DNA from: an uncultured Clostridiaceae bacterium | GTDB taxonomy: Bacteria; Bacillota; Clostridia; Lachnospirales; Lachnospiraceae | Reading direction: 5' to 3' | Assembly (NCBI GenBank): GCA_958441075.1 | Contig: CAUCBQ010000002.1 | Location: 1 to 49,442, forward strand | DNA length: 49,442 nt | Shown: in pieces, positions 1 through 8,151 of the stretch | How the letters are laid out: every line of letters begins with the position of its first letter | Numbering within the stretch: position 1 is the first letter of the stretch | Position numbers and translations under genes: made by a program | The notes under the pieces: model-generated | Database searches by the model: none | What the model was told of the DNA's origin: nothing | The model's input: only the letters and a program-made list of their open reading frames with translations

Positions 1-34
1 TGCCAAACTAATCCTTTCAGAGATTCGTCTATTT

Positions 35-1648
35 TTAGAAGATTCTCCATGCACAGATAAAGTTATTTCTCCACCACTGGCTTAAGCTTCTGTGTACTAC
101 GCGGCCGTTACTGGAGGATGCATCGATTACGGTTCCGCCTCCTGCCGCAATACCTACATGGCCTTTTACCACTACTATATCACCGGCCTGAATATCATTA
201 AAGTTGGAAATCTTCGTATAACGCCCCACACTGCGCCATCCGGAAGATGTAAGGTAGCTCTGACGAACACCGGCCTGATTGAGACACCAGTATACAAATC
301 CGGAGCAGTCAAAGGCATTAGGCCCTTTGGCCCCCCATACATATGGGCTTCCGATCTTGGATGAAGCCGCGGAAATCAGTGCGGATACGCCGGAACCGGA
401 AGGAGCCTTCGGTGCAGAAGAGGAACCGCCCTGGCTGCCGTTATTCCCCGCCGGCTTCTTGTTACCGCTGTTTCCTCCCGTACCTCCGCCTCCGGTCTGT
501 CCTGAGCTTCCGCCGCTTGAGGCTGGCGCCGGACGTCTTACATTGTCGCTGGTAAGCTTTGTCATAGTCTGTATGCCTACCTGTCCGTCAACTGACAATC
601 CGTTGCGATCCTGGAAATTCTTAACCGCCTGCTCTGTTACCTCGCCGTAATAACCGGTCACATGAGAAGAGCTTAAATAGCCGTGTTTATTTAAAAGCTG
701 CTGAACTCTGGTAATAGCCTCTCCCTGCTCACCCAGCATCATACCGTTCGGACGGGCTGCCGGATCATTTAATGCAATACGGGTCGATGGGCCCAGATAA
801 CCGTCTACCACCTGGTCATTTCTGGCCTGGAACTGCTTTACAGCAACCACTGTATCCTGTCCATAGGCGCCGTCCGGCGTAGTTGTCAGGTACCCCAATT
901 CCTTCAGGCGCTGCTGGCTGGCTAACACCACCTCGCTCTTTTCACCATAAGACAGGAAGTTGGGGCGGATTTCGTCACTGTACAGAAGATTATATGTTTT
1001 CTGCCCTACCTTGCCGTCCGGATTTAATCCATTGACCTCCTGAAGCTTAATAACTGCAGCTTCCGTAGAATCTCCGAAATTACCCGTTATCTGATCTGAC
1101 TTTGCCAGATAGCCCAGCTCATAAAGACGCTGCTGGATTCTCTGGATATCATCACCCTGAGTCCCCTTGGAAACTGCATAATACCTGGCATCCTCATCCA
1201 TCAGAGCATCCCAGGTGGCATCTCCCACGATACCGTCCTGAGGCATCTCGTTCTGTCTCTGGAAATGTTTTACAGCCTGAAGAGTTACCTGGCCAAAATA
1301 GTCTGTAGGCTCATCATTATCCATAAAACCCAGATCCATCAGACGCTGCTGAAGCTTCTTTACGATCTCATGTCGGATACCTTCCCTAAGGTATTCCGGA
1401 ACCGGTTCCGCATTCTCCGGAAGCTCCACATCATCCAGATCCGGCAGAATCTGACTGCTTAAATTCAGGGGTGCAATCGCCTCTGTCTCCTCCTGGGTTT
1501 CTGCCTCCCGGGCCTGGGCCTGTGCCGGCGTAGCTGATGTCCCCTTTGCTGCCTGATCCCCGCAGCCTCCCAGTGTAAGAGAGGCTGCCAGAGCCCCTGA
1601 GGCCAGGGCATATGTAAGATATGTTCTGTATCTAACTCTTTGGTTCAT
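35..1648 (-). CDS. Secreted NlpC/P60 cell-wall hydrolase with four PG-binding repeats (lipoprotein)
   Basis: Likely a peptidoglycan endopeptidase acting on the outer face of the membrane or in the wall. Residues 1-29 form a signal peptide ending in a lipobox (LGGC), so it should be a lipoprotein. Four PG_binding_1-type repeats follow (about 95-150, 168-225, 245-296, 315-370), each with an LQ/IQ..L..LGY start and a DG..G..T end. A Gly/Ser/Asn-rich linker (about 375-420) leads to the NlpC/P60 domain, with the nucleophile in FDCSGF (Cys448), His497 in GHVGIA and a probable third residue near Asp509. The purine-rich ribosome binding site (AAGGAAGG) is about 15 bases from the ATG, unusually far. 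The gene stands alone, downstream of the merR/dnaB group with a 187-base gap. Four binding repeats on one hydrolase suggest tight retention in the wall or in spore cortex; which of these is not decidable here. Confidence 0.88.
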   Translation of the reverse strand: MNQRVRYRTYLTYALASGALAASLTLGGCGDQAAKGTSATPAQAQAREAETQEETEAIAPLNLSSQILPDLDDVELPENAEPVPEYLREGIRHEIVKKLQQRLMDLGFMDNDEPTDYFGQVTLQAVKHFQRQNEMPQDGIVGDATWDALMDEDARYYAVSKGTQGDDIQRIQQRLYELGYLAKSDQITGNFGDSTEAAVIKLQEVNGLNPDGKVGQKTYNLLYSDEIRPNFLSYGEKSEVVLASQQRLKELGYLTTTPDGAYGQDTVVAVKQFQARNDQVVDGYLGPSTRIALNDPAARPNGMMLGEQGEAITRVQQLLNKHGYLSSSHVTGYYGEVTEQAVKNFQDRNGLSVDGQVGIQTMTKLTSDNVRRPAPASSGGSSGQTGGGGTGGNSGNKKPAGNNGSQGGSSSAPKAPSGSGVSALISAASSKIGSPYVWGAKGPNAFDCSGFVYWCLNQAGVRQSYLTSSGWRSVGRYTKISNFNDIQAGDIVVVKGHVGIAAGGGTVIDASSSNGRVVHRSLSQWWRNNFICAWRIF

Positions 1649-1835
1649 GAAATTGTTTTTGATCCTTCCTTTGTATGACTCAGCCGGAAATACGGCCGGG
1701 TTTGGGGGTATATGTCAGTATATGATATCCAGTTTCTCCGCGCTGCATACTCCTGCAGGCAAGCTTGTGCCGGAACCCTGACTTTGAAACTCTGGTATCA
1801 TATTATCATATTCCCATATAAATGGCGAGGTTTTT

Positions 1836-2534
1836 TTATGGAATAAGCCCGCCGGACCTCTGGGGATGGCCTGCTGCATTCCTGTTTTTTCCTCCTCTTT
1901 TAAATGGTTTCCGCTTAAAAAACGGCACTCTGGCTGCCGCAGCCTCAGCCTGTCCGCTCTTCTGGAAGGAACGGATTACCTCGTCCAGCTGACGAAACCG
2001 TTCCTCCTCCTTTCGATCCGATGACTGGAGTAAAAGTTCCATTTCACCAGATAATTTTTCATTTACAAGGCAGCTGATATCCTGACTGAGCTTCTCATTG
2101 TTTACCTCTAAAGCCCGTCCGATAATCAGGTTCATAATCTGTTGGAACTGAGCCATCCGTTCCTCCATGGAAACAGCCGGAATATGTTCCGTCTGGACCG
2201 GTCTGAGTGCCGCCAGACGTTCCTCTTCCTTAAGCCCTCTTAATGCCGCGTCCATATCCTGCTCCAGCAGCTCATCTGTCAGCTGCCCCCCATTTTCTCC
2301 GTCCTTATTCAGAACCTGATTTAAAGCATGCTTGATGGCCTTCAGCTGATATCCCTTTTCCTTTAAGCTCTTTACCTGCTTAAACATACGGATATGCAGA
2401 TCTGTATAATACCTGTGTCCCATCTCATTTCTGGGAATATCCAGTTCCAGTTCCTCTTCCCAGTACCTTAATACATGGGCCTCCACATCCACCTTTCTGG
2501 ACGCGTCCGATATAAGATAATGTACCTCATCCAT
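1836..2534 (-). CDS. MerR-family-like transcriptional regulator
   Basis: Residues about 1-70 form a MerR winged helix-turn-helix: VEAHVLRYWEEE, then HRYYTDLHIRMF and a helical segment. The rest is predicted coiled coil and charged helix, ending in a very basic tail (FKRKPFKRGGKNRN). The start is the ATG at 2534: GGAGAG lies 7 bases before it, whereas the upstream in-frame GTG (2552) has this ribosome binding site inside its reading frame. The effector part has no Cys or His cluster of the metal-sensing MerR type, so the ligand is unknown. It follows dnaB by 114 bases on the same strand and is probably co-transcribed with gdpP-rplI-dnaB. The first two residues beyond the HTH are unremarkable; only the family is assigned. 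Confidence 0.8.
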   Translation of the reverse strand: MDEVHYLISDASRKVDVEAHVLRYWEEELELDIPRNEMGHRYYTDLHIRMFKQVKSLKEKGYQLKAIKHALNQVLNKDGENGGQLTDELLEQDMDAALRGLKEEERLAALRPVQTEHIPAVSMEERMAQFQQIMNLIIGRALEVNNEKLSQDISCLVNEKLSGEMELLLQSSDRKEEERFRQLDEVIRSFQKSGQAEAAAARVPFFKRKPFKRGGKNRNAAGHPQRSGGLIP

Positions 2535-2648
2535 AACTGTTCTCTCCTTCACACCACTTAATGTAAAGATCCTCCGCCGTGACCTGAGCGGTCCGGTTTG
2601 ACCTTACTTTTAATGTATGCGTTGAGAACTTCTATTATGACTGAATTT

Positions 2649-4007
2649 TTAACCCTCGGAATTTCCTCCCTGAGGCCGGGCCGCATTTACAAACTTCGTA
2701 TACTCCGGCTTCCAGATCAGATTCACCGTTCCGATAGGGCCGTTACGCTGCTTTGCAATAATAACCTCAGCCTCATTGGGATGTTCGGTATCTTTATTGT
2801 AATAATCATCACGGTATAAAAACATTACCACATCCGCATCCTGCTCAATGGCTCCCGACTCTCGAAGGTCAGAAAGCATGGGACGGTGATCTGTACGGGT
2901 CTCGCAGGCGCGGGACAGCTGGGAAAGAGCAATTACAGGTGCATGAAGCTCTCTGGCAATGGCTTTTAAAGAACGGGAAATCTCGGAAATCTCCTGCTGC
3001 CGATTGTCATTTCCGCCCTTTTTGCTTCCGCTCATAAGCTGCAGATAGTCTATAATAACAAGGCTTAAGCCATGCTCCAGCTTCATCTTCCTGCACTTGG
3101 AACGAAGCTCAGTAATAGAGATACCCGGCGTATCGTCAATAATCAGCTTGGAATTTCCGATCACTCCTACGCCTTCCACTACTGCATCCCAGTCTGCATC
3201 GGTAAGGGTACCCGTACGCAGCTTCTGAGAATCTACATTTGATTCCATGGAAAGCATACGGTTAACCAGCTGTTCCTTTGACATCTCCAGACTGAATACC
3301 ATACAGGGCAGGTTTTTACGTACAGACACATAGTCAACCACATTCAATACAAACGCCGTCTTTCCCATAGAGGGACGGGCTGCAATCAGTATAAAATCCG
3401 ATGGCTGAAAGCCGGACAGCTTATAGTCCAGGTCAATAAAGCCCGATGGAATACCTGTAACCGTTCCCTGATTGCGGTAGGCGTCCTCGATCTTTTCCAG
3501 CACATTGATGGCAACCTGCCTGATGGGCACAAACTCCTGTCCACCTTTATTCTGAAGAAGATCAAATACAGACTTCTCTGTATCTGCCAGAATATTTTCC
3601 AAAGGCTCCTTTCCCGCATAGCAGGCGCCTGCAATCTCCTCTGCCGTCTTAATCAGACGGCGCATCATCGCCTTTTCACTCACAATATTGGCATAGGATT
3701 TTACATTCGCCGAGGTAGGCACTATGGTAATAATATCCCGGACAAAATCCAGACTGCTGACCTCCGGAGGCACATCCTTTTCCTTCAGCCGATCCTGCAA
3801 AGTAACCAGATCTACCGGCTTTCCCTCGTTAAAAAGCTCTACCATCGCATCAAACATAACGCCGTATTGCTGCTGATAAAAATCACTGCCTGTTATAATC
3901 TCTGACGCCGCGATCACCGCCTCCCGGTCCATAAGCATGGAGCCGATCACCGACTGCTCCGCTTCCAGACTGTGTGGAAGCACCCGCTTAATCAGGGCTT
4001 CTTCCAT
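2649..4007 (-). CDS. dnaB: Replicative DNA helicase DnaB (DnaC in Bacillus naming)
   Basis: Hexameric 5'-3' helicase that unwinds DNA at the replication fork. The protein starts MEEALIKRVLPHSLEAEQ, the usual N-terminal DnaB signature, and contains the N-terminal primase-interacting domain (about 10-115) and the RecA-like motor with Walker A ARPSMGKTAF, Walker B LVIIDYLQLM, and the DLRESGAIEQDADVVMFLYR motif. GGAGGAAAAAATC precedes the ATG at 4007. A longer reading frame reaches 4106, but its extra N-terminus does not resemble DnaB. About 452 residues, normal for the family. It lies downstream of rplI with 120 bases between, the conserved gdpP-rplI-dnaB order of Firmicutes. No intein or insertion is seen. 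Confidence 0.96.
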   Translation of the reverse strand: MEEALIKRVLPHSLEAEQSVIGSMLMDREAVIAASEIITGSDFYQQQYGVMFDAMVELFNEGKPVDLVTLQDRLKEKDVPPEVSSLDFVRDIITIVPTSANVKSYANIVSEKAMMRRLIKTAEEIAGACYAGKEPLENILADTEKSVFDLLQNKGGQEFVPIRQVAINVLEKIEDAYRNQGTVTGIPSGFIDLDYKLSGFQPSDFILIAARPSMGKTAFVLNVVDYVSVRKNLPCMVFSLEMSKEQLVNRMLSMESNVDSQKLRTGTLTDADWDAVVEGVGVIGNSKLIIDDTPGISITELRSKCRKMKLEHGLSLVIIDYLQLMSGSKKGGNDNRQQEISEISRSLKAIARELHAPVIALSQLSRACETRTDHRPMLSDLRESGAIEQDADVVMFLYRDDYYNKDTEHPNEAEVIIAKQRNGPIGTVNLIWKPEYTKFVNAARPQGGNSEG

Positions 4008-4127
4008 GATTTTTTCCTCCTTATTCCCAAACCTTTTCTCCCGGAAGCTCTGTCCGGAAAACCGTGAAAACAGGACGGCGCATCCCTTCCTTCCGGAATA
4101 CGACACGCCGCCCCCTTTACGTTCCTT

Positions 4128-4574
4128 TTACGCTTCTACTACTTTTACAGCCAGTCTGGCAGTTACTTCCTTATGAAGCTTAACTGCTACCTCAAAGCTT
4201 CCGATGGCTTTGATGGGATCATTTAAAACAATCTTCTTCTTATCAATATCCAGCCCCAGCTGATCTGCTGCCGCCTTGGCAATTTCCTTGGAAGAAACAG
4301 CTCCAAAGGCTCTTCCGCCTTCTCCTGCCTTGATTGAAACAATCACTGTGGATTTCTCAATCTTTTCTCCCAGCTCCTTTGCTGCTGCCAGCTGCTCTGC
4401 CGCAACTTTGGCATCATTTGCCTTCTGAAGCTTTAAGTCATTTAAATTTTTGGCTGTAGCCTCTACTCCCAGCTTTTTAGGCAGGATAAAATTTCTGGCA
4501 TAACCATCATTTACCTTTACAACCTGCCCTTTTTTTCCAAGTGCCTTTACGTCCTCTAATAATACGATTTCCAT
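4128..4574 (-). CDS. rplI: 50S ribosomal protein L9
   Basis: Ribosomal protein L9, which binds 23S rRNA at the base of the L1 stalk and limits frameshifting. The whole 148-residue length matches: the N-terminal MEIVLLEDVKALGKKG..V.V..GYARNFL-type RNA-binding lobe, a long connecting helix (about 40-75), and the C-terminal lobe with the FGAVSSKEIA motif. The ATG at 4574 is preceded by AAGGATGGA. It sits between gdpP (67 bases upstream) and dnaB, the usual genomic order. Confidence 0.97.
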   Translation of the reverse strand: MEIVLLEDVKALGKKGQVVKVNDGYARNFILPKKLGVEATAKNLNDLKLQKANDAKVAAEQLAAAKELGEKIEKSTVIVSIKAGEGGRAFGAVSSKEIAKAAADQLGLDIDKKKIVLNDPIKAIGSFEVAVKLHKEVTARLAVKVVEA

Positions 4575-4641
4575 ATTAATCCATCCTTTCTGTCTCTATA
4601 TACTGCTTTACAGCTCAGGCAGACGCCTGAAACGGTATACT

Positions 4642-6690
4642 CTATGATACGTCGCCCTCTTCCAGCATCTGCCGGATCACCTCTTTTAAGCGGGCTTTTG
4701 CCTCTTCCACGGAAACGCCCTGCATCTGTGCTCCTGCAATGGTGCGGTGGCCTCCGCCGCCCAGCTTCTCCATCATCACCTGTACATTAACCTCGTCAAT
4801 GGAACGGGCGCTGAAATAAATAGTATTATTGTAATCAGTAAGGACCACTGAAGCCTTGATGCCCTTGATTTCAAGAAGCTCATTGGCCGCCTGCGCTCCC
4901 ACAATGGTCGGACTGTCAAGCCCTTCTGCCGGACACACACTGATAGCAAAGGCGTCCATATATACCTCTGCCGCCCGCACAGCCTCAGCTCTGGCCTGAT
5001 AATCCTTCATATTTTCCCTGAACAGCTTGCGTACTCTGGTAATGTCCGCCCCGCTTCTGCGCAGGAAAGCCGCTGCCTCAAAGGTGCGCACACCCGTCTG
5101 ATTCGTAAAATTCTGGGTATCAATCACAATACCCGCATACATGGCGTCTGCCTCTGCCGGCCGCACCTTAATGCCGTCTGCAATATACTGCAGCACCTCC
5201 GCCGCCATTTCACAGGTAGATGAGGCGTAAGGCTCTACATAAGACAGCACCGCATTGTCAATAACCTCATTGCTGGTTCTGTGATGGTCAAGCACCACAA
5301 TGGTCCGAACCAGGCGCAGCAGGGAAGGCTCATCTGTAATACTGGGCCGGTTTACATCCACAACCACCAGCATGGTGCCCGCATCTACCAGCTCTGCCGC
5401 CTGATGCCCTTTTAAGAACATATCATCCGGATACTCCGCATTGTCCAGAAAACGCTCCATCATGGGCCGCACCGAAGAAGTAACCTCATTAAGAACAATA
5501 TTGGCCTTTTTATTCATAGATACTGCAATGCGGTAAATACCGATGGCAGCGCCGAAGGCGTCGATATCTGCCAGACGGTGCCCCATAATCAGCAGCCGGT
5601 CCTTATTTTCCATCAGCTCCCTCAGGGCATGGGCTTTCACACGGGCCTTTACACGGGTGGTTTTTTCCATCTGCTGGGCCTTTCCGCCGTAATACTGGAT
5701 CTTATCTGAATCCTTTACCACAGCCTGGTCTCCTCCCCGTCCCAGAGCCATATCGATAGAGGTTCTGGCATACTCATAGTTCTGCGCATAGGTTTCGCCG
5801 TTCATGCCGATGCCGATACTTAATGTCACCGCCATTTCATTTCCAATATTAACGGTTTTTACATCCTCCAGAATAGGAAAACGGGATTCCTGCATCTTTG
5901 CCATATGCTGCTGGCAGATGGCAAAAAAATACTTGTCCTTTTCGATCTTTTTTACAATACCGTTCATGGAAGCAATATACTTGCTGATCTTACGGTCAAT
6001 CAGGGCCGTAAGCAGGGAGCGCCGCACCTCTTCCACGCTTTCAAGGGCTTCTTCGTAATTATCCAGATAGATCAGTCCGGCTACCAGCTTCTGGTCATTG
6101 ATCTGCTGCTTGTATTTTAAGGTCTGGGTCTCATCCATGAGATATACTGCCGTAATGCATCCCTCGCCTGTTTCCAGACCATTATCAGCAGCGGCCCGGG
6201 ACAGAGGGTCCATAATCAGCTCACGCAGGTCTACCCGGTAATTCCTCTCCAAATATGAGCTGTGTATGCTCACTGTCTCTCCGCCGGTAGCCAGCATTTC
6301 CTTTGTAATCTCCGGAAACAGCGCCGTCAGATTAGGCACTGCCGTCTTATCTTCCCCTAAAATAGATAAAAATTCCCGGTTCATCCACAAAAGACGCCCC
6401 GTCCGGTCTGCCACCGCATAGGGAACCAGCATTTCTTTTAAGATATCCTGCTTACTCTGATCATAGGCCTCTGCAAAAGCAATCAGTCCTGCCAGGATTC
6501 CCCTTTTTCTGGAACAGTAAAGCCACAGCGCAATTCCAATATAGACAAGAGTAAAAGCCGAAACAATGATTCCCGCCGTAAGCGACACCGCCCCCACAGC
6601 TGCCGCAAGCAGAATCATGAATACTGTCAAATACAGCGGCCACTGCAGATATACGCGAAAGGTCCACCGCATCTTTCCTTTATCTTTCAT
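4642..6690 (-). CDS. gdpP: Cyclic-di-AMP phosphodiesterase GdpP (PAS, degenerate GGDEF, DHH/DHHA1)
   Basis: Membrane-bound enzyme hydrolysing c-di-AMP to pApA, which tunes potassium and osmolyte homeostasis and wall stress. Two N-terminal membrane segments (about 15-60) are followed by a PAS-like domain (about 75-165), a GGDEF-like domain lacking an intact GGDEF (about 165-300), then DHH (GHRLADIDAFGAA and VVLDHHR) and DHHA1 with GGGGHRTIAGAQ. The start is the ATG at 6690, with GGAGGAAGGAT directly before it; a TTG at 6714 lies upstream of that ribosome binding site. First gene of the gdpP-rplI-dnaB group, with a sigma-A promoter at 6739-6767. About 682 residues, as expected. Confidence 0.93.
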   Translation of the reverse strand: MKDKGKMRWTFRVYLQWPLYLTVFMILLAAAVGAVSLTAGIIVSAFTLVYIGIALWLYCSRKRGILAGLIAFAEAYDQSKQDILKEMLVPYAVADRTGRLLWMNREFLSILGEDKTAVPNLTALFPEITKEMLATGGETVSIHSSYLERNYRVDLRELIMDPLSRAAADNGLETGEGCITAVYLMDETQTLKYKQQINDQKLVAGLIYLDNYEEALESVEEVRRSLLTALIDRKISKYIASMNGIVKKIEKDKYFFAICQQHMAKMQESRFPILEDVKTVNIGNEMAVTLSIGIGMNGETYAQNYEYARTSIDMALGRGGDQAVVKDSDKIQYYGGKAQQMEKTTRVKARVKAHALRELMENKDRLLIMGHRLADIDAFGAAIGIYRIAVSMNKKANIVLNEVTSSVRPMMERFLDNAEYPDDMFLKGHQAAELVDAGTMLVVVDVNRPSITDEPSLLRLVRTIVVLDHHRTSNEVIDNAVLSYVEPYASSTCEMAAEVLQYIADGIKVRPAEADAMYAGIVIDTQNFTNQTGVRTFEAAAFLRRSGADITRVRKLFRENMKDYQARAEAVRAAEVYMDAFAISVCPAEGLDSPTIVGAQAANELLEIKGIKASVVLTDYNNTIYFSARSIDEVNVQVMMEKLGGGGHRTIAGAQMQGVSVEEAKARLKEVIRQMLEEGDVS

Positions 6691-6738
6691 ATCCTTCCTC
6701 CAATTTGTACCCAAAAACGGAATACGCCTATCTTATGG

Positions 6739-6767
6739 ATTATACCATATCCGCCCGGATTCGTCCA
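6739..6767 (-). promoter_or_regulatory. Sigma-A promoter for gdpP
   Basis: On the minus strand, TGGACG, 17 bases, then a perfect TATAAT, ending about 49 bases before the gdpP ATG. The -35 matches four of six consensus positions. Confidence 0.65.
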
Positions 6768-6829
6768 TTGGAAAACGGATTTTATACCGACGCCCGCAGC
6801 AATCCAAAAGGCTGTCTTTCAGAAACTCA

Positions 6830-6858
6830 TTTACATAAAAGTATGAATACGTTATGAT
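6830..6858 (+). promoter_or_regulatory. Sigma-A promoter for the YitT-family gene
   Basis: TTTACA, 17 bases, TATGAT (five of six matches in both boxes), 37 bases before the ATG at 6896. It is back to back with the gdpP promoter. Confidence 0.65.
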
Positions 6859-6895
6859 ATATAGTGCAAAAATTCAAACAATCAGGAGCATTGTC

Positions 6896-7744
6896 ATGAA
6901 AAAAACTGAGCTTATAAGAGAATGTTTTATTATCACCTTTGCAACTCTAATCGTAGCTGCGGCTGTATTTTTCTTTTTAATTCCCAGCCAGGTATCTGTA
7001 GGAAGCATTTCCGGTCTGGCTATGATTCTGGGAAATGTAATTCCGCTTCATATCTCCGTAATTACCTTTATCCTCAACAGCTTCCTTCTGATCCTCGGTT
7101 TTCTCATGATTGGCAGAGAATTTGGCGCAAAAACCGTTTACACATCTCTGCTTCTCCCCCTGTTTCTCAGGGTCTTTGAAATCATTTTTCCAGACTTTTC
7201 CTCTATCAACTGCGATCCTGCGCTGGATATGATATGCTACATTTTTACAGTCAGCATTGGACTTGCAATCCTGTTCCGCGAAAATGCCTCCTCCGGCGGT
7301 CTGGATATTGTAGCAAAGCTGTTAAACAAATATCTGCGCATGGATATGGGAAAAGCCATGGCTCTCCCCGGTATGTGTGTGGCGCTCTCTTCCGCACTGT
7401 TCTATGACAAAAAACTGGTGGTCTTAAGCATATTGGGAACGTATTTAAACGGTCTGATCCTGGACCACTTTATATTTGGCCTTAACCTGAAAAAGAGGGT
7501 GTGCATCATTTCCCAAAAGCAGGATCAGATTCGGGATTTCATTATCAACCGCCTTCACAGCGGCGCTACCATCTATCAGGGTTTTGGAGCCTATGACAAT
7601 CGTCCCAGAACGGAAATCATCACTATTGTGGACAAAAATGAATATTCCCAGCTTATGTCTTATCTGTCCAAAACGGACCCCGATGCTTTCGTTACTGTTT
7701 ATGCAGTAAATGAAGTCATCTACCGGCCCAAAAGCAGAACCTGA
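6896..7744 (+). CDS. YitT-family integral membrane protein (DUF161/DUF2179)
   Basis: Multi-spanning membrane protein with five or six helices in the first 190 residues or so (for example LIVAAAVFFFLIPSQV, FILNSFLLILGFLMIG, FIFGL), followed by a soluble DUF2179-type domain near 200-282 (RVCIISQKQDQIRDFI, GFGAYDNRPRTEIITIVDK). The motif SGGLDIVAKLL, typical of YitT proteins, is present. The transported substrate of the family is not settled. ATG at 6896 with AGGAG 8 bases before it; the earlier in-frame ATG at 6854 lies inside the -10 region. Monocistronic, followed by a tRNA pair on the same strand. Confidence 0.85.
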   Translation: MKKTELIRECFIITFATLIVAAAVFFFLIPSQVSVGSISGLAMILGNVIPLHISVITFILNSFLLILGFLMIGREFGAKTVYTSLLLPLFLRVFEIIFPDFSSINCDPALDMICYIFTVSIGLAILFRENASSGGLDIVAKLLNKYLRMDMGKAMALPGMCVALSSALFYDKKLVVLSILGTYLNGLILDHFIFGLNLKKRVCIISQKQDQIRDFIINRLHSGATIYQGFGAYDNRPRTEIITIVDKNEYSQLMSYLSKTDPDAFVTVYAVNEVIYRPKSRT

Positions 7745-7782
7745 CTTTCAATGAAGTTTTGGAGATTTTTTTATTCTCCCTC

Positions 7783-7814
7783 TTGATTTTTTTTCGCTCA
7801 TATGGTATTATAAT
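7783..7814 (+). promoter_or_regulatory. Promoter for the tRNA-Tyr/tRNA-Leu pair
   Basis: TTGATT at 7783-7788, 17 bases, TATTAT at 7806-7811; a perfect TATAAT overlaps it at 7809-7814 with a 20-base spacer. It ends 22 bases before the mature tRNA-Tyr. Confidence 0.55.
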
Positions 7815-7836
7815 CACTGCTTATCAAACAAAGCAT

Positions 7837-7918
7837 GGGCGAATTCCCGAGTGGCCAAAGGGGACAGACTGTAAATCTGCTGGCACTGCCTTCGGTGGTT
7901 CGAATCCACCTTCGCCCA
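7837..7918 (+). tRNA. tRNA-Tyr (anticodon GTA)
   Basis: Type II tRNA, 82 bases. Acceptor GGGCGAA pairs with TTCGCCC; the anticodon loop in GACTGTAAATC gives GTA; a long variable arm (CTGGCACTGCCTTCG) precedes the T arm GGTGGTTCGAATCCACC. Discriminator A; the next bases are CT, so CCA is not encoded. Confidence 0.97.
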
Positions 7919-7953
7919 CTGGCATACTACGGTATGCTTAATTCCATACGGAT

Positions 7954-8039
7954 GCCGCAGTGGCGGAACTGGCAGACGCCCGGGACTTAAAATCCCGTGG
8001 GTAGTGATACCCGTACCGGTTCGATTCCGGTCTGCGGCA
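7954..8039 (+). tRNA. tRNA-Leu (anticodon TAA)
   Basis: Type II tRNA, 86 bases. Acceptor GCCGCAG pairs with CTGCGGC; the anticodon stem CGGGA/TCCCG holds loop CTTAAAA, anticodon TAA; a long variable arm is present, and the T arm is ACCGGTTCGATTCCGGT. CCA is not encoded. Thirty-five bases after tRNA-Tyr, with a small GCATAC/GTATGC stem between the two that may aid processing. Confidence 0.97.
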
Positions 8040-8041
8040 TT

Positions 8042-8084
8042 AAAAAATGCATTGATCCTTTGTAATGTGGTCAATGCATTTTTT
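8042..8084 (+). terminator. Terminator after the tRNA pair
   Basis: Perfect 14-base inverted repeat (AAAAAATGCATTGA / TCAATGCATTTTTT) with a 15-base loop and a T run in the 3' arm. Symmetric, so it may work in both directions. Confidence 0.8.
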
Positions 8085-8103
8085 GATTTATATTATATAA
8101 AAT

Positions 8104-8130
8104 CAGCCTGCACGTTTTATTCATGCAGGC
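8104..8130 (-). terminator. Terminator of the GH13 gene
   Basis: Minus-strand stem GCCTGCA/TGCAGGC with an 11-base loop, followed by TGATTTT, about 25 bases after the stop codon at 8152. Confidence 0.65.
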
Positions 8131-8151
8131 CAAAATTTATCTCTTTGCTCT

